Below are positions 1 to 5,917 of a stretch of DNA of 13,631 nucleotides, one piece after another. The notes under the pieces were generated by a model. That model searched no databases, was not told the DNA's origin, and worked only from the letters and a program-made list of their open reading frames with translations. Origin of the DNA: Acidobacteriota bacterium (GTDB lineage: Bacteria; Acidobacteriota; Terriglobia; Terriglobales; Acidobacteriaceae); the NCBI GenBank assembly GCA_021798235.1, contig JAJZMO010000328.1, positions 1-13,631 on the forward strand, read 5' to 3'. Every line of letters starts with the position of its first letter. The stretch's first letter is position 1. The translations under genes and the position numbers were made by a program.

Positions 1-1464
1 GCTCATGAGTTCGCCAGCCGCTGGTTTGCCGAGCAATTGCAGTCGCCGGAGGCCGCGCGTGCCCGCGAGTATCTCACCGGCCGCGGCGTCGCCGCAGAGA
101 CCATCGCCACCTTTGGCATCGGTTACGCGCCCGAATCTTTCTCCGCTTTGCGCGACCGCATGAGCAAAGATTTTGACGAGGAAGCGCTGCGCTTGAGCGG
201 TCTCTTCAGTTGGAAGGAAACAGGCGACGGCCCGCAGGCTAACGCCGCCGGACCGCTCTACGCACGCTTTCGCAAGCGCATCACCTTCCCCATCCGCAAT
301 GAGGCAGGCCGCGTGATCGCCTTCACCGCGCGCGCTCTCGATGCGGACGAAAAATCCGGCCCGAAATATCTAAACTCCCCGGAGACGCCGCTCTACACCA
401 AGGGTAACGTGCTCTTCAACCTCGACAAGGCCAAGTCGGCCATCCGTCAATATGAGTTTGCGCTGCTCGTCGAAGGCCAGATGGATTGCATCTCCGTCTT
501 TGTCGCCGGAATTCCCAACGTGCTGGCCACCAGCGGCACGGCCTTTACGGAGGCGCAGGCGCGCCTGCTCAAGCGGCATACGCAGCAGGTCGTGCTGAAC
601 TTTGACCCGGACACGGCTGGCGCCAACGCAGCGGAAAAATCCATCGCGCTGCTGGTGGAAGAAGGCTTCAGCGTCAAGGTGGTCACGCTCGAAGGCGGGC
701 TGGATCCGGATCGTTTTGTGCGCGAGCGTGGAGCGCAGGCCTACATTGCCGTGTTGCGTGCGGCGCGGCGGCACGGCGACTATCTGATTGACCGCGCGCG
801 CACGCTCTTTCCGCCCATTACGCCGGATGCCAAGGCCAAGGCTATCGAGTATCTGCTGCCGCACATGCAGCGCATTCCCAGTCGCATTGCGCGCGATGAG
901 TTTGCCGCAGACGCGGCGCAAAAGCTCGGCGTGGACTCTGCCCTGGTGCGCCAAGAACTGCGCCAGGCCGCTGGTGCACGCCGCAGCGCGCTACGCCCAT
1001 CGTCTGCGCAACAAAGCACGCTGAGTGCGGCGGAAAAGCTGCTGCTGCGCGTGCTTGCTCAACCCGGTCACGACCAGGCGCGTACGCACGCCTGTGCTCG
1101 CATGGCCAACGATCCGGCGCTGCTCGATGGTCTGGCCGCTGCGCCGCTGCTCGATACACTGCGCGCGTTGGCCGCAGCAGCGCCTGCAGATACAGCCCTG
1201 CCGCTGGAGGCCATCTCTGACTCCGCCAGCCGGAATCTGCTGGCCGCTTTGTTGATGGAGGATGCGCCCGCACTGCAATCGATCACCGCTGAGCAGGTCG
1301 ACGATGCGCTGCACGCGCTGGAACATCGCCGCCTGGAGCAACGCCAGCGTGCCCTGCGCCGCGAACTGGCCGATGCCGAGCAGCGTGGCGACACCGCCCA
1401 GGTGCAAACGCTGATGGCAGAAAAAATTGCACTCGACCGCGCCCTGCGCCAGCAAGAATCGTAG
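1..1464 (+). CDS. dnaG: DNA primase DnaG, 5'-truncated by window edge
   Basis: Makes the RNA primers for chromosomal replication, working with the replicative helicase DnaB. The frame is open from base 1 (the TTG at 37 is only an internal Leu codon), giving about 487 codons to TAG 1462-1464. The TOPRIM catalytic core is clear: the metal-binding Glu motif EGQMD (from base 472) and the FDPDTAG motif, whose Asp pair lies at 604 and 610. The spacing between these motifs equals that in E. coli DnaG (E265, D309, D311 as I recall), so only about 105 N-terminal residues, essentially the zinc-binding domain, are missing off the window. The usual Tyr of EGYMD is Gln here. The Ala/Leu/Gln-rich last 110 residues fit the helical DnaB-binding domain. 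Downstream is Rhs debris rather than the rpoD gene that often follows dnaG. Identity is secure. Confidence 0.96.
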   Translation, partial: AHEFASRWFAEQLQSPEAARAREYLTGRGVAAETIATFGIGYAPESFSALRDRMSKDFDEEALRLSGLFSWKETGDGPQANAAGPLYARFRKRITFPIRNEAGRVIAFTARALDADEKSGPKYLNSPETPLYTKGNVLFNLDKAKSAIRQYEFALLVEGQMDCISVFVAGIPNVLATSGTAFTEAQARLLKRHTQQVVLNFDPDTAGANAAEKSIALLVEEGFSVKVVTLEGGLDPDRFVRERGAQAYIAVLRAARRHGDYLIDRARTLFPPITPDAKAKAIEYLLPHMQRIPSRIARDEFAADAAQKLGVDSALVRQELRQAAGARRSALRPSSAQQSTLSAAEKLLLRVLAQPGHDQARTHACARMANDPALLDGLAAAPLLDTLRALAAAAPADTALPLEAISDSASRNLLAALLMEDAPALQSITAEQVDDALHALEHRRLEQRQRALRRELADAEQRGDTAQVQTLMAEKIALDRALRQQES

Positions 1465-1582
1465 TTATGCACGGGTGGCTCCATCAGCATAATGAGTGAG
1501 GTTCGGGTGCCCCATGCAAGCCCGTTGTTGGCCTGAGTGGGGATATAGATGGCGAGCGCAATATAGGACGACGGTGAGTAGG

Positions 1583-1765
1583 TTGCACTACACCGCCAAA
1601 GAGCGCGACTTAGAAAGCGGACTGGATTACTTTGGGGCGAGATACTTTAGCAGTACCATGGGCCGGTTCTTATCTCCGGACTGGAGCAAGAACCCGCAAG
1701 GGGTTCCCTACGCTAACTACGCCAACCCGCAGAGCTTGAACTTGTATGCCTTCGTGGGTAACAAC
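1583..1765 (+). pseudogene. Rhs repeat-associated core fragment (remnant A)
   Basis: An intact stretch of about 60 codons carries the Rhs core signature: YTAKERD, SGLDYFGARYF, MGRFLSPDW, then NPQSLNLYAFVGNN. In intact Rhs/YD-repeat proteins this core is preceded by many YD repeats and followed by a variable toxin tip. Here neither is present. The reading frame around it (a GTG at 1496 to a stop at 1862-1864) has unrelated residues on both sides. A second frame, 1786-1848, reads ADAFFDSRTGLAAHGNGEDW up to a TAG and might be a frame-shifted tip remnant. The piece lies about 120 bases after the dnaG stop. It is best read as a dead fragment; see the matching piece at 4113-4322. Confidence 0.8.
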
Positions 1766-1778
1766 AAGCCTCCCTGTC

Positions 1779-2813
1779 TTAGTGCGCGGACGCATTCTTC
1801 GATAGTCGGACGGGGTTGGCTGCGCATGGCAATGGCGAGGACTGGTAGACAGGATTCAAGGTAATGTGAGCTGCCGTAACGATTTCCTGCTGGCGACGCA
1901 TGGAGGCTGCGAGCTTAATATCACCAACGACAATCTGCCGCACCGTATCCAAGGGCAAAATTCTGCGTGCTTCCACCTGTACGATTTCATAGCCAAAGCG
2001 ACCCTCAAACGGCGGACTGGTCTGACCCGGTGCCAGAGACCAGACAACCCGATCGACCGCAGGCTCCATTTGCAGGTGCGAAAGCTCGCCGAGGTCCCCT
2101 CCCTTGTTCTTCGTATAGGGATCGTCGGACTCCGCAGCGGCCAAAGCAGCGAAGCTGGCTCCCTGCCGGAGCTGCGCGTATATCTGGTCTGCTTTGTGTT
2201 TTGCTTCCTCTGGGGTGCGCTGGGATTTGCTGGCGAAAACACGAGCATCGGAGATCACAATGTGCCTTGCCTGGGTGCGTGCAAATTGGTCTTGGTGCGT
2301 GGCATAGTATTTTTCAATTTGGGATTGGCTCGGATGGACGTCGAGTGCCAGCTTTTGGACCAGCTTTTCGGCAAGGCCATTTTGCTGGTTGACGGGTTGC
2401 TGGCTGTTCTCGTTTGCACTCCCATGCACGGTCCCTGCGGGAGGATCTTGATGGATGCCTTCACGCTTGGCTTCTGTGGCGAGAGCCACAATGGGGCCAT
2501 ACCACTGCGCGGCGAGCGCAGGGTGCAGGGGATAGCCTTGCGCTTGGGGTGTGGGCAGCGTGGCAATTGCCGCACAAAGTTCTGAGACGGAAATAGCGCC
2601 ACCGTCGACGACCATGGCGACGGAAGGGGGAGCGGAATCCTTCGATACGGGCTTGCTGGAGCTTTGCAGTTCGGAAGAAGATAGACAGTACGCGACCCCG
2701 CACAGGCACAACATCAAGTTGCGCCGGAACGATACTTTGCGGTTTGCGAATTTGAATGTACCGATTCTGCCGCGCAAGCCGGCACGCAGCGTCACCTTAT
2801 CCCACACGAACAT
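1779..2813 (-). CDS. Parvulin-type (PpiC/SurA-like) peptidyl-prolyl isomerase
   Basis: Probably a periplasmic or membrane-anchored cis-trans prolyl isomerase that helps exported proteins fold. The parvulin domain occupies roughly residues 178-283: an ARHIVIS strand, a helix ending in GASFAALAAAESDD, the hallmark KGGDLGEL, the PGQTSPPF loop and the closing FGYEIVQVEA strand. Residues 30-48 hold a short hydrophobic segment after basic residues (RRNLMLCLCGVAYCL), suggesting a signal or anchor; I see no clean lipobox. I chose ATG 2813 over the GTG six bases earlier because GGGGAG stands five bases before the ATG but abuts the GTG. Residues 60-170 would be a SurA/PrsA-like helical chaperone region. 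The last 20 or so residues, after NPVY, look unlike the family and are read through the Rhs scar, so the native C-terminus may have been replaced. Substrate unknown. Confidence 0.85.
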   Translation of the reverse strand: MFVWDKVTLRAGLRGRIGTFKFANRKVSFRRNLMLCLCGVAYCLSSSELQSSSKPVSKDSAPPSVAMVVDGGAISVSELCAAIATLPTPQAQGYPLHPALAAQWYGPIVALATEAKREGIHQDPPAGTVHGSANENSQQPVNQQNGLAEKLVQKLALDVHPSQSQIEKYYATHQDQFARTQARHIVISDARVFASKSQRTPEEAKHKADQIYAQLRQGASFAALAAAESDDPYTKNKGGDLGELSHLQMEPAVDRVVWSLAPGQTSPPFEGRFGYEIVQVEARRILPLDTVRQIVVGDIKLAASMRRQQEIVTAAHITLNPVYQSSPLPCAANPVRLSKNASAH

Positions 2814-2856
2814 GAGCACTCCCCGGGAAAGAAATTTGCAGACTCAAATGGAAACT

Positions 2857-2884
2857 CCCGCGACGCTGCACAACGCGTCGCGGG
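2857..2884 (-). terminator. Strong hairpin between the GH18-like and isomerase genes
   Basis: A perfect 10-base-pair GC-rich stem, CCCGCGACGC with GCGTCGCGGG, closes an 8-base loop. It lies 25 bases after the stop of the GH18-like gene and about 45 bases before the start of the isomerase gene. Read on the minus strand it is followed by GAGTTTCC, only a short T run, so it may be a weak terminator or a message-stabilising hairpin rather than an efficient stop. Confidence 0.55.
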
Positions 2885-2908
2885 AAGAAACGGACCAGCG
2901 AGAGCCGC

Positions 2909-3994
2909 CTACTCCTGGCGGAGGGCAGGCATGGGAACGGGAATATTGAACGTGGTGGCTCCTACCCCAATGCCGCCTTGGCAGGTATTGGGAGGGAAGG
3001 TGCAGGTGGAGTGGGTTCCGGGGCAACCGGCTGCCCAAAAAGTGTAGCCGAGCATTCCCGTGGACGTGCCTGCTCCGGCTGGAGCTACGTTTTGGACATA
3101 GCTGGCAGCGGCCTGTTGATCGGAGCTGGAGAAGTTGGTGCAATTTGCGTTCGCGCCGGTCAGGACGAGGCTGCCCGTTAATTTTGCCGGAGCCAGCGGT
3201 GGAACGTTTAGGGTGGGATACCCGTCAATATGTTCTGCCCAATCTTTTTCTAGATTCGATACACCGGTATGTGTTCCCGCGACCATGGCGCTGGCGTAAT
3301 CCAATACTGGATTGGTGGTGGTGAGCCAGTTCGTTGTTGCGTAGGCGGCAAGCAGAGAGAGGTACTGATCCCCGGCACCGAGATCAATCGTCAGCCGGGC
3401 TGCTAGATTTGCGCCCGTGGGGTCATAGGGGAGAATGGAACGATATGCCTGCACAAAGGCCTCGAGTCCGGACAAGTTAGGACTGCTCGAATTCTCATAG
3501 TCAATTTCCATGCCCACGTTATATTGCTTGGCTGCATTCGCCGCGTTGATTCCCAGCTGGGTGGGATTGGTCGAAAGGGCTGTGTCCCAGTCTGTTGTGT
3601 AGGTCTGTCCACCAATAGCGAACTGCACACGGACGCCGCGATTTTCAAAATAACTGATCGCAGTTGCATCCATTCCATTGGGAATACCGTTGGTGTCGCC
3701 TGAATCCGTGGTCAGGTTTAAAAGCTTTAGCGGCTGAACAAAGCTAAAGGTTACATTGTTCACCGAAGGGCTATAGGTATTGTTCATGTTGCGATCGATC
3801 ATCCAGTGGTTTTGGCTATCGAAGGTGGCTAAACTCTCCGGCGACGCCCAGGTGCAGTAATCGGCATAGCAGTGCCATGCGCTATAAACGGAGATGGGTG
3901 TCTGAGCCGTGGCTGGCAGGGCCGTCATGGCCGTGACCGCGACGACAAAAATTGATACGAAACCATGGAGAAATGCACGCTGAGCTTTCTTCAT
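2909..3994 (-). CDS. Secreted protein with a degenerate GH18 (chitinase-like) fold
   Basis: A 361-residue exported protein. Residues 1-31 form a classic signal peptide (MKKAQR, a hydrophobic core, then a PATA-Q cleavage site). A good ribosome site, AAGGAG, lies 8 bases before ATG 3994. The order of motifs suggests a GH18 TIM barrel: strand NVTFSFVQ (80-87), strand VRVQFAIGG (121-129), the active-site strand VGMEIDYE (160-167), strand LDYASAMVAG (231-240), and a closing strand GYTFW with Trp320. In GH18 enzymes the signature is DGxDxDxE. Here the catalytic Glu (E167) and last Asp (D165) are kept, the middle Asp is Glu, and the first Asp is Val. The protein may therefore be a weak hydrolase or a glycan-binding pseudo-enzyme. 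Six Cys outside the signal peptide could form disulfides. Base composition is lower in GC than neighbouring genes, consistent with transfer. The family call is inferred from motifs only. Confidence 0.55.
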   Translation of the reverse strand: MKKAQRAFLHGFVSIFVVAVTAMTALPATAQTPISVYSAWHCYADYCTWASPESLATFDSQNHWMIDRNMNNTYSPSVNNVTFSFVQPLKLLNLTTDSGDTNGIPNGMDATAISYFENRGVRVQFAIGGQTYTTDWDTALSTNPTQLGINAANAAKQYNVGMEIDYENSSSPNLSGLEAFVQAYRSILPYDPTGANLAARLTIDLGAGDQYLSLLAAYATTNWLTTTNPVLDYASAMVAGTHTGVSNLEKDWAEHIDGYPTLNVPPLAPAKLTGSLVLTGANANCTNFSSSDQQAAASYVQNVAPAGAGTSTGMLGYTFWAAGCPGTHSTCTFPPNTCQGGIGVGATTFNIPVPMPALRQE

Positions 3995-4071
3995 CTTTCT
4001 GGCTCCTTAATTTTCCAAATTTCTGTATCTGCGTCTGCAACGCTTGCGCGGACCGATACGACTTCGCGCGC

Positions 4072-4101
4072 TTTGTACTTGTCGGAGATGCTCCCTGTCA
4101 A
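4072..4101 (-). promoter_or_regulatory. Candidate sigma-70-type promoter for the GH18-like gene
   Basis: On the minus strand a perfect -35 hexamer TTGACA (4096-4101) is followed 18 bases later by TACAAA (4072-4077, four of six matches to TATAAT). Predicted transcription start is near 4065, leaving a leader of about 70 bases before ATG 3994. It lies just left of Rhs remnant B. Confidence 0.45.
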
Positions 4102-4112
4102 GGAAAAACTTT

Positions 4113-4322
4113 TGCCCGCCCAACGCGAATGGGATTGCACCGAATGGCTTCGCGCTGCAGACGGAGTACATTGTGGGCGCGGGCGGCGAGCAGATAACGT
4201 CCGTCGATGGCCAGGGGAACTGGCTGCGCAGCAACGTGGCCGCGGGCGCTGCGCTGGTGAGTTATGATGGGCAGGGGCGGTTGCACTACGCACTCTCCGA
4301 CGGGCAAGGAACGAAGCGCATG
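4113..4322 (+). pseudogene. Rhs/YD-repeat fragment (remnant B)
   Basis: About 70 codons match the segment that normally lies just N-terminal of the Rhs core: NGFALQTEYIVGAGGEQ, then ITSVDGQGNWLRSN, VSYDGQG, LHYALSDGQGTKRM. In intact proteins GTKR/GTRR is followed by about 35 residues and then the KERD..SGLDYFGARY core, which here is found at 1583-1765, to the left. Homology stops abruptly at about 4322, some 25 bases from the pgeF stop codon. No start codon with a ribosome site precedes it and the frame runs into sequence antisense to pgeF. It is therefore a remnant, not a gene. Confidence 0.75.
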
Positions 4323-4345
4323 TTCTGCCAGCGAGGAGAATGTAG

Positions 4346-5455
4346 TTACACTCGTGCCGTCGCTGCAATTCCAATCACATTCAGCATGCGTCCAGTAAAG
4401 CCGTGGCTTTCGCGGTGCGAAAAAAACTGCGCTGGATGGCAGGCCGTACACAAATGGAGCGAGTGAATCTGCGGTGCGGCCACGCCCGCATCGAGCAACT
4501 GCCGCCGGTTGGCCTCGACCAAATCCAAATGCAGGTTCGGCCCCAGATTGCTGTGGCCCGGTGCGCGCGCCGTTAAGAAGAGCAGCGGATATTTTTCCTT
4601 GATGGGGTCGGAGTCATAGACCTCATGAAAGAGCGTGGTGCTATAGGTAAATTGCGCGTCGAAGGCGGCGCGCACCTCATCGCCCACGGTGTAACAACAG
4701 CCGCCGATGCCGGGGCCAAGGACGGCAGTCAGGTCGGCGGGGCGGCTGCCGAACTCGGCACGCATGCGGCCCACGCCGCGCTCCACGATGCGCGCCACGG
4801 TGCCACGCCAGCCCGCATGAAAAGCGGCGACGATGCGCTGGCGGGTGTCGGCCACCAGCACGGGCAGACAGTCGGCGGTGAGAATGCCGAGCAGCGCGCC
4901 GGGCTGCGCACAGAGCAGGCCATCGCCCGTGGCAAAAAGAGCGTCTTTGCCGAGTGAGGCTGCTTGTGCGGCATCGACGCGATGCACCAGGCCTGAGTGA
5001 ATCTGGCGTAGCAGCACGAGCGGAGATGGGTTGCCAGGCCCAACAGGGGTACGGAGCAGGGCGCGCAAAAATAGCTCGCGATTGCGATCCACATGGGCGC
5101 GTGTATCGCTGGGGGTGAAGCCCAGGTTCAGCTCACCCGCAGGCTTGCCACGACCCGGTTGCTGCGCATAGACGGTGGAGACGCCGCCGGGGCGGGTGCT
5201 GAAGCCGTGTACCAGCCAGGCATGCCGCTCCCACGCGGGTACGCGCAAAATCACTGGTTGCGATGGGGGCTGCACCGTGGGCACGGGCGCGGGCTTTTTT
5301 GCCGAAGCTGAGGAGGGTTTCTTCCCAGCCAAGGGTCGCGTGCGGCGCGTGCCATGCGTTAGGCCAACAGAGGCCAGCAGCAGATCTACGCTGCTCAGGG
5401 CAGCGTCCAAGGAGATGGCGGACTGGGGGATGGAGGATTGCTTCGAGGGACTCAC
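4346..5455 (-). CDS. pgeF: Laccase-domain protein / peptidoglycan editing factor (YfiH/PgeF family)
   Basis: Family members are metal-dependent; they have been described as polyphenol oxidases, purine nucleoside phosphorylases, and as PgeF, which removes wrongly incorporated L-Ser from peptidoglycan precursors. The conserved metal-site motifs are all present: LRQIHS (His153), LTADCLPV (Cys196) and AFHAGWRGT (His213), followed by GPGIGGCCYTVG and the C-terminal CTACHPAQFFSHR. The core (residues 78-369) has normal length; the first 75 or so residues are an extra Lys/Pro/Ala-rich segment not typical of the family. An in-frame TAA lies six bases before GTG 5455, so the GTG is the most upstream possible start. 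It has no Shine-Dalgarno; a start further inside is possible. The stop nearly touches Rhs remnant B. Which substrate applies here cannot be told from sequence. Confidence 0.9.
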   Translation of the reverse strand: MSPSKQSSIPQSAISLDAALSSVDLLLASVGLTHGTRRTRPLAGKKPSSASAKKPAPVPTVQPPSQPVILRVPAWERHAWLVHGFSTRPGGVSTVYAQQPGRGKPAGELNLGFTPSDTRAHVDRNRELFLRALLRTPVGPGNPSPLVLLRQIHSGLVHRVDAAQAASLGKDALFATGDGLLCAQPGALLGILTADCLPVLVADTRQRIVAAFHAGWRGTVARIVERGVGRMRAEFGSRPADLTAVLGPGIGGCCYTVGDEVRAAFDAQFTYSTTLFHEVYDSDPIKEKYPLLFLTARAPGHSNLGPNLHLDLVEANRRQLLDAGVAAPQIHSLHLCTACHPAQFFSHRESHGFTGRMLNVIGIAATARV

Positions 5456-5463
5456 TACTAATT

Positions 5464-5469
5464 ATTGTA
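5464..5469 (-). promoter_or_regulatory. Possible -10 element immediately before pgeF
   Basis: TACAAT on the minus strand ends 8 bases before GTG 5455. A start about 7 bases downstream would give an almost leaderless message, which would agree with the missing Shine-Dalgarno. No convincing -35 is seen at 16-18 bases upstream, so this is weak. Confidence 0.25.
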
Positions 5470-5506
5470 GCGGCAGGATGGGAGGTCGCCGCGAAAACGG
5501 CAGCAT

Positions 5507-5530
5507 GCAAAAGGCCCGCTTGCGCGGGCC
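5507..5530 (-). terminator. Intrinsic terminator between the sigma-54 activator gene and pgeF
   Basis: On the minus strand a perfect stem GGCCCGC / GCGGGCC closes a GCAA (GNRA) tetraloop and is followed directly by TTTT GC. It lies about 390 bases after the activator stop and about 55 before pgeF. It is therefore too far away to be the obvious terminator of the activator gene, which suggests a separate short transcript ending here. Confidence 0.65.
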
Positions 5531-5659
5531 CTGCATTCGAGGCATATTGGCGGGATGTGCAGATGGGAAAAAATTGAGGGAAGTGAAGCAGCTTGGCTGA
5601 CTCACTCGAATTGCGAGGAACATCCTGTGTGTGGTTTCTGCATTTGATGCCTCATGTGC
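5507..5659 (-). ncRNA. Candidate sigma-54-dependent small RNA of about 150 nt
   Basis: This is an inference from signals, not homology. A -24/-12 promoter-like element (5670-5685) predicts a start near 5659 on the minus strand, and the intrinsic terminator at 5507-5530 would end the transcript. Between them is no protein gene apart from a 17-codon frame (ATG 5655 to stop 5602) without a ribosome site. The predicted RNA has an internal imperfect hairpin near 5581-5606 (GUGAG/UUCAC plus CAGC/GCUG) and a UUUUUU stretch near 5570-5575, which resembles an Hfq-type single-stranded site. Alternatively the stretch is a long attenuated leader of pgeF. Confidence 0.35.
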
Positions 5660-5669
5660 TTATTTGATT

Positions 5670-5685
5670 AGCACGTTGTGTGCCA
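5670..5685 (-). promoter_or_regulatory. Sigma-54 (-24/-12) promoter-like element
   Basis: The minus strand reads TTGGCACACAACGTGCT. Against the consensus TGGCAC-N5-TTGCW it has all six bases of the -24 box, exact spacing (GG and GC separated by 10 bases) and four of five bases of the -12 box including the essential GC. It lies 230 bases downstream of the stop of a gene for a sigma-54 activator. Confidence 0.5.
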
Positions 5686-5917
5686 AGTTTCCTGGAATTA
5701 TGAAAAAAATCCGGGGACGTGTTCCTCTTGCGGAGAGAAATCCATAAATTCTATATTTTTCAATAAGATATGCGAATGGATGTGTGGGGCTTCGTTTGGG
5801 ACTTCCCCAGAGACGACGAATAGGATGGGTGCTGATTCGTGTGGACAGGCCCAGCGCGTCGTGGGACAGGGAAAAGATTAGAGAATTCTTATTCCAAGAA
5901 GGGGAATTTAAATTCCA
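5686..5917. other. AT-rich non-coding stretch with possible activator sites
   Basis: No credible gene is seen. The stretch 5740-5775 is very AT-rich. An inverted repeat TGGGG-N15-CCCCA (5785-5809) is centred about 138 bases upstream of the predicted sigma-54 start. A perfect 14-base palindrome GGAATTTAAATTCC (5903-5916) touches the stop codon of the activator gene. These could be upstream activator sites with a bendable region between them and the promoter, but both could also be chance. Confidence 0.25.

Noticed and set aside
1413..1430. TGGCAG...TTGCA, sigma-54-like, on the + strand
   Set aside because: It lies inside the dnaG coding frame and the GG-GC spacing is 11 bases instead of 10.
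1786..1848. Second frame after Rhs remnant A, reading ADAFFDSRTGLAAHGNGEDW then stop, as a toxin tip
   Set aside because: Only about 20 codons, out of frame with the core, and not recognisable as any tip domain.
1866..2585. Long + strand frame of 239 codons opposite the isomerase gene
   Set aside because: It is the antisense of a clear parvulin gene and has no family features of its own.
5602..5655. 17-codon minus-strand frame inside the candidate small RNA
   Set aside because: It starts within a few bases of the predicted 5' end, has no ribosome site and no recognisable sequence; kept only as a remark.
5678..5881. 67-codon + strand frame in the pgeF-activator spacer
   Set aside because: No ribosome site, AT-rich low-quality sequence with no recognisable motif, and a better explanation as non-coding DNA.
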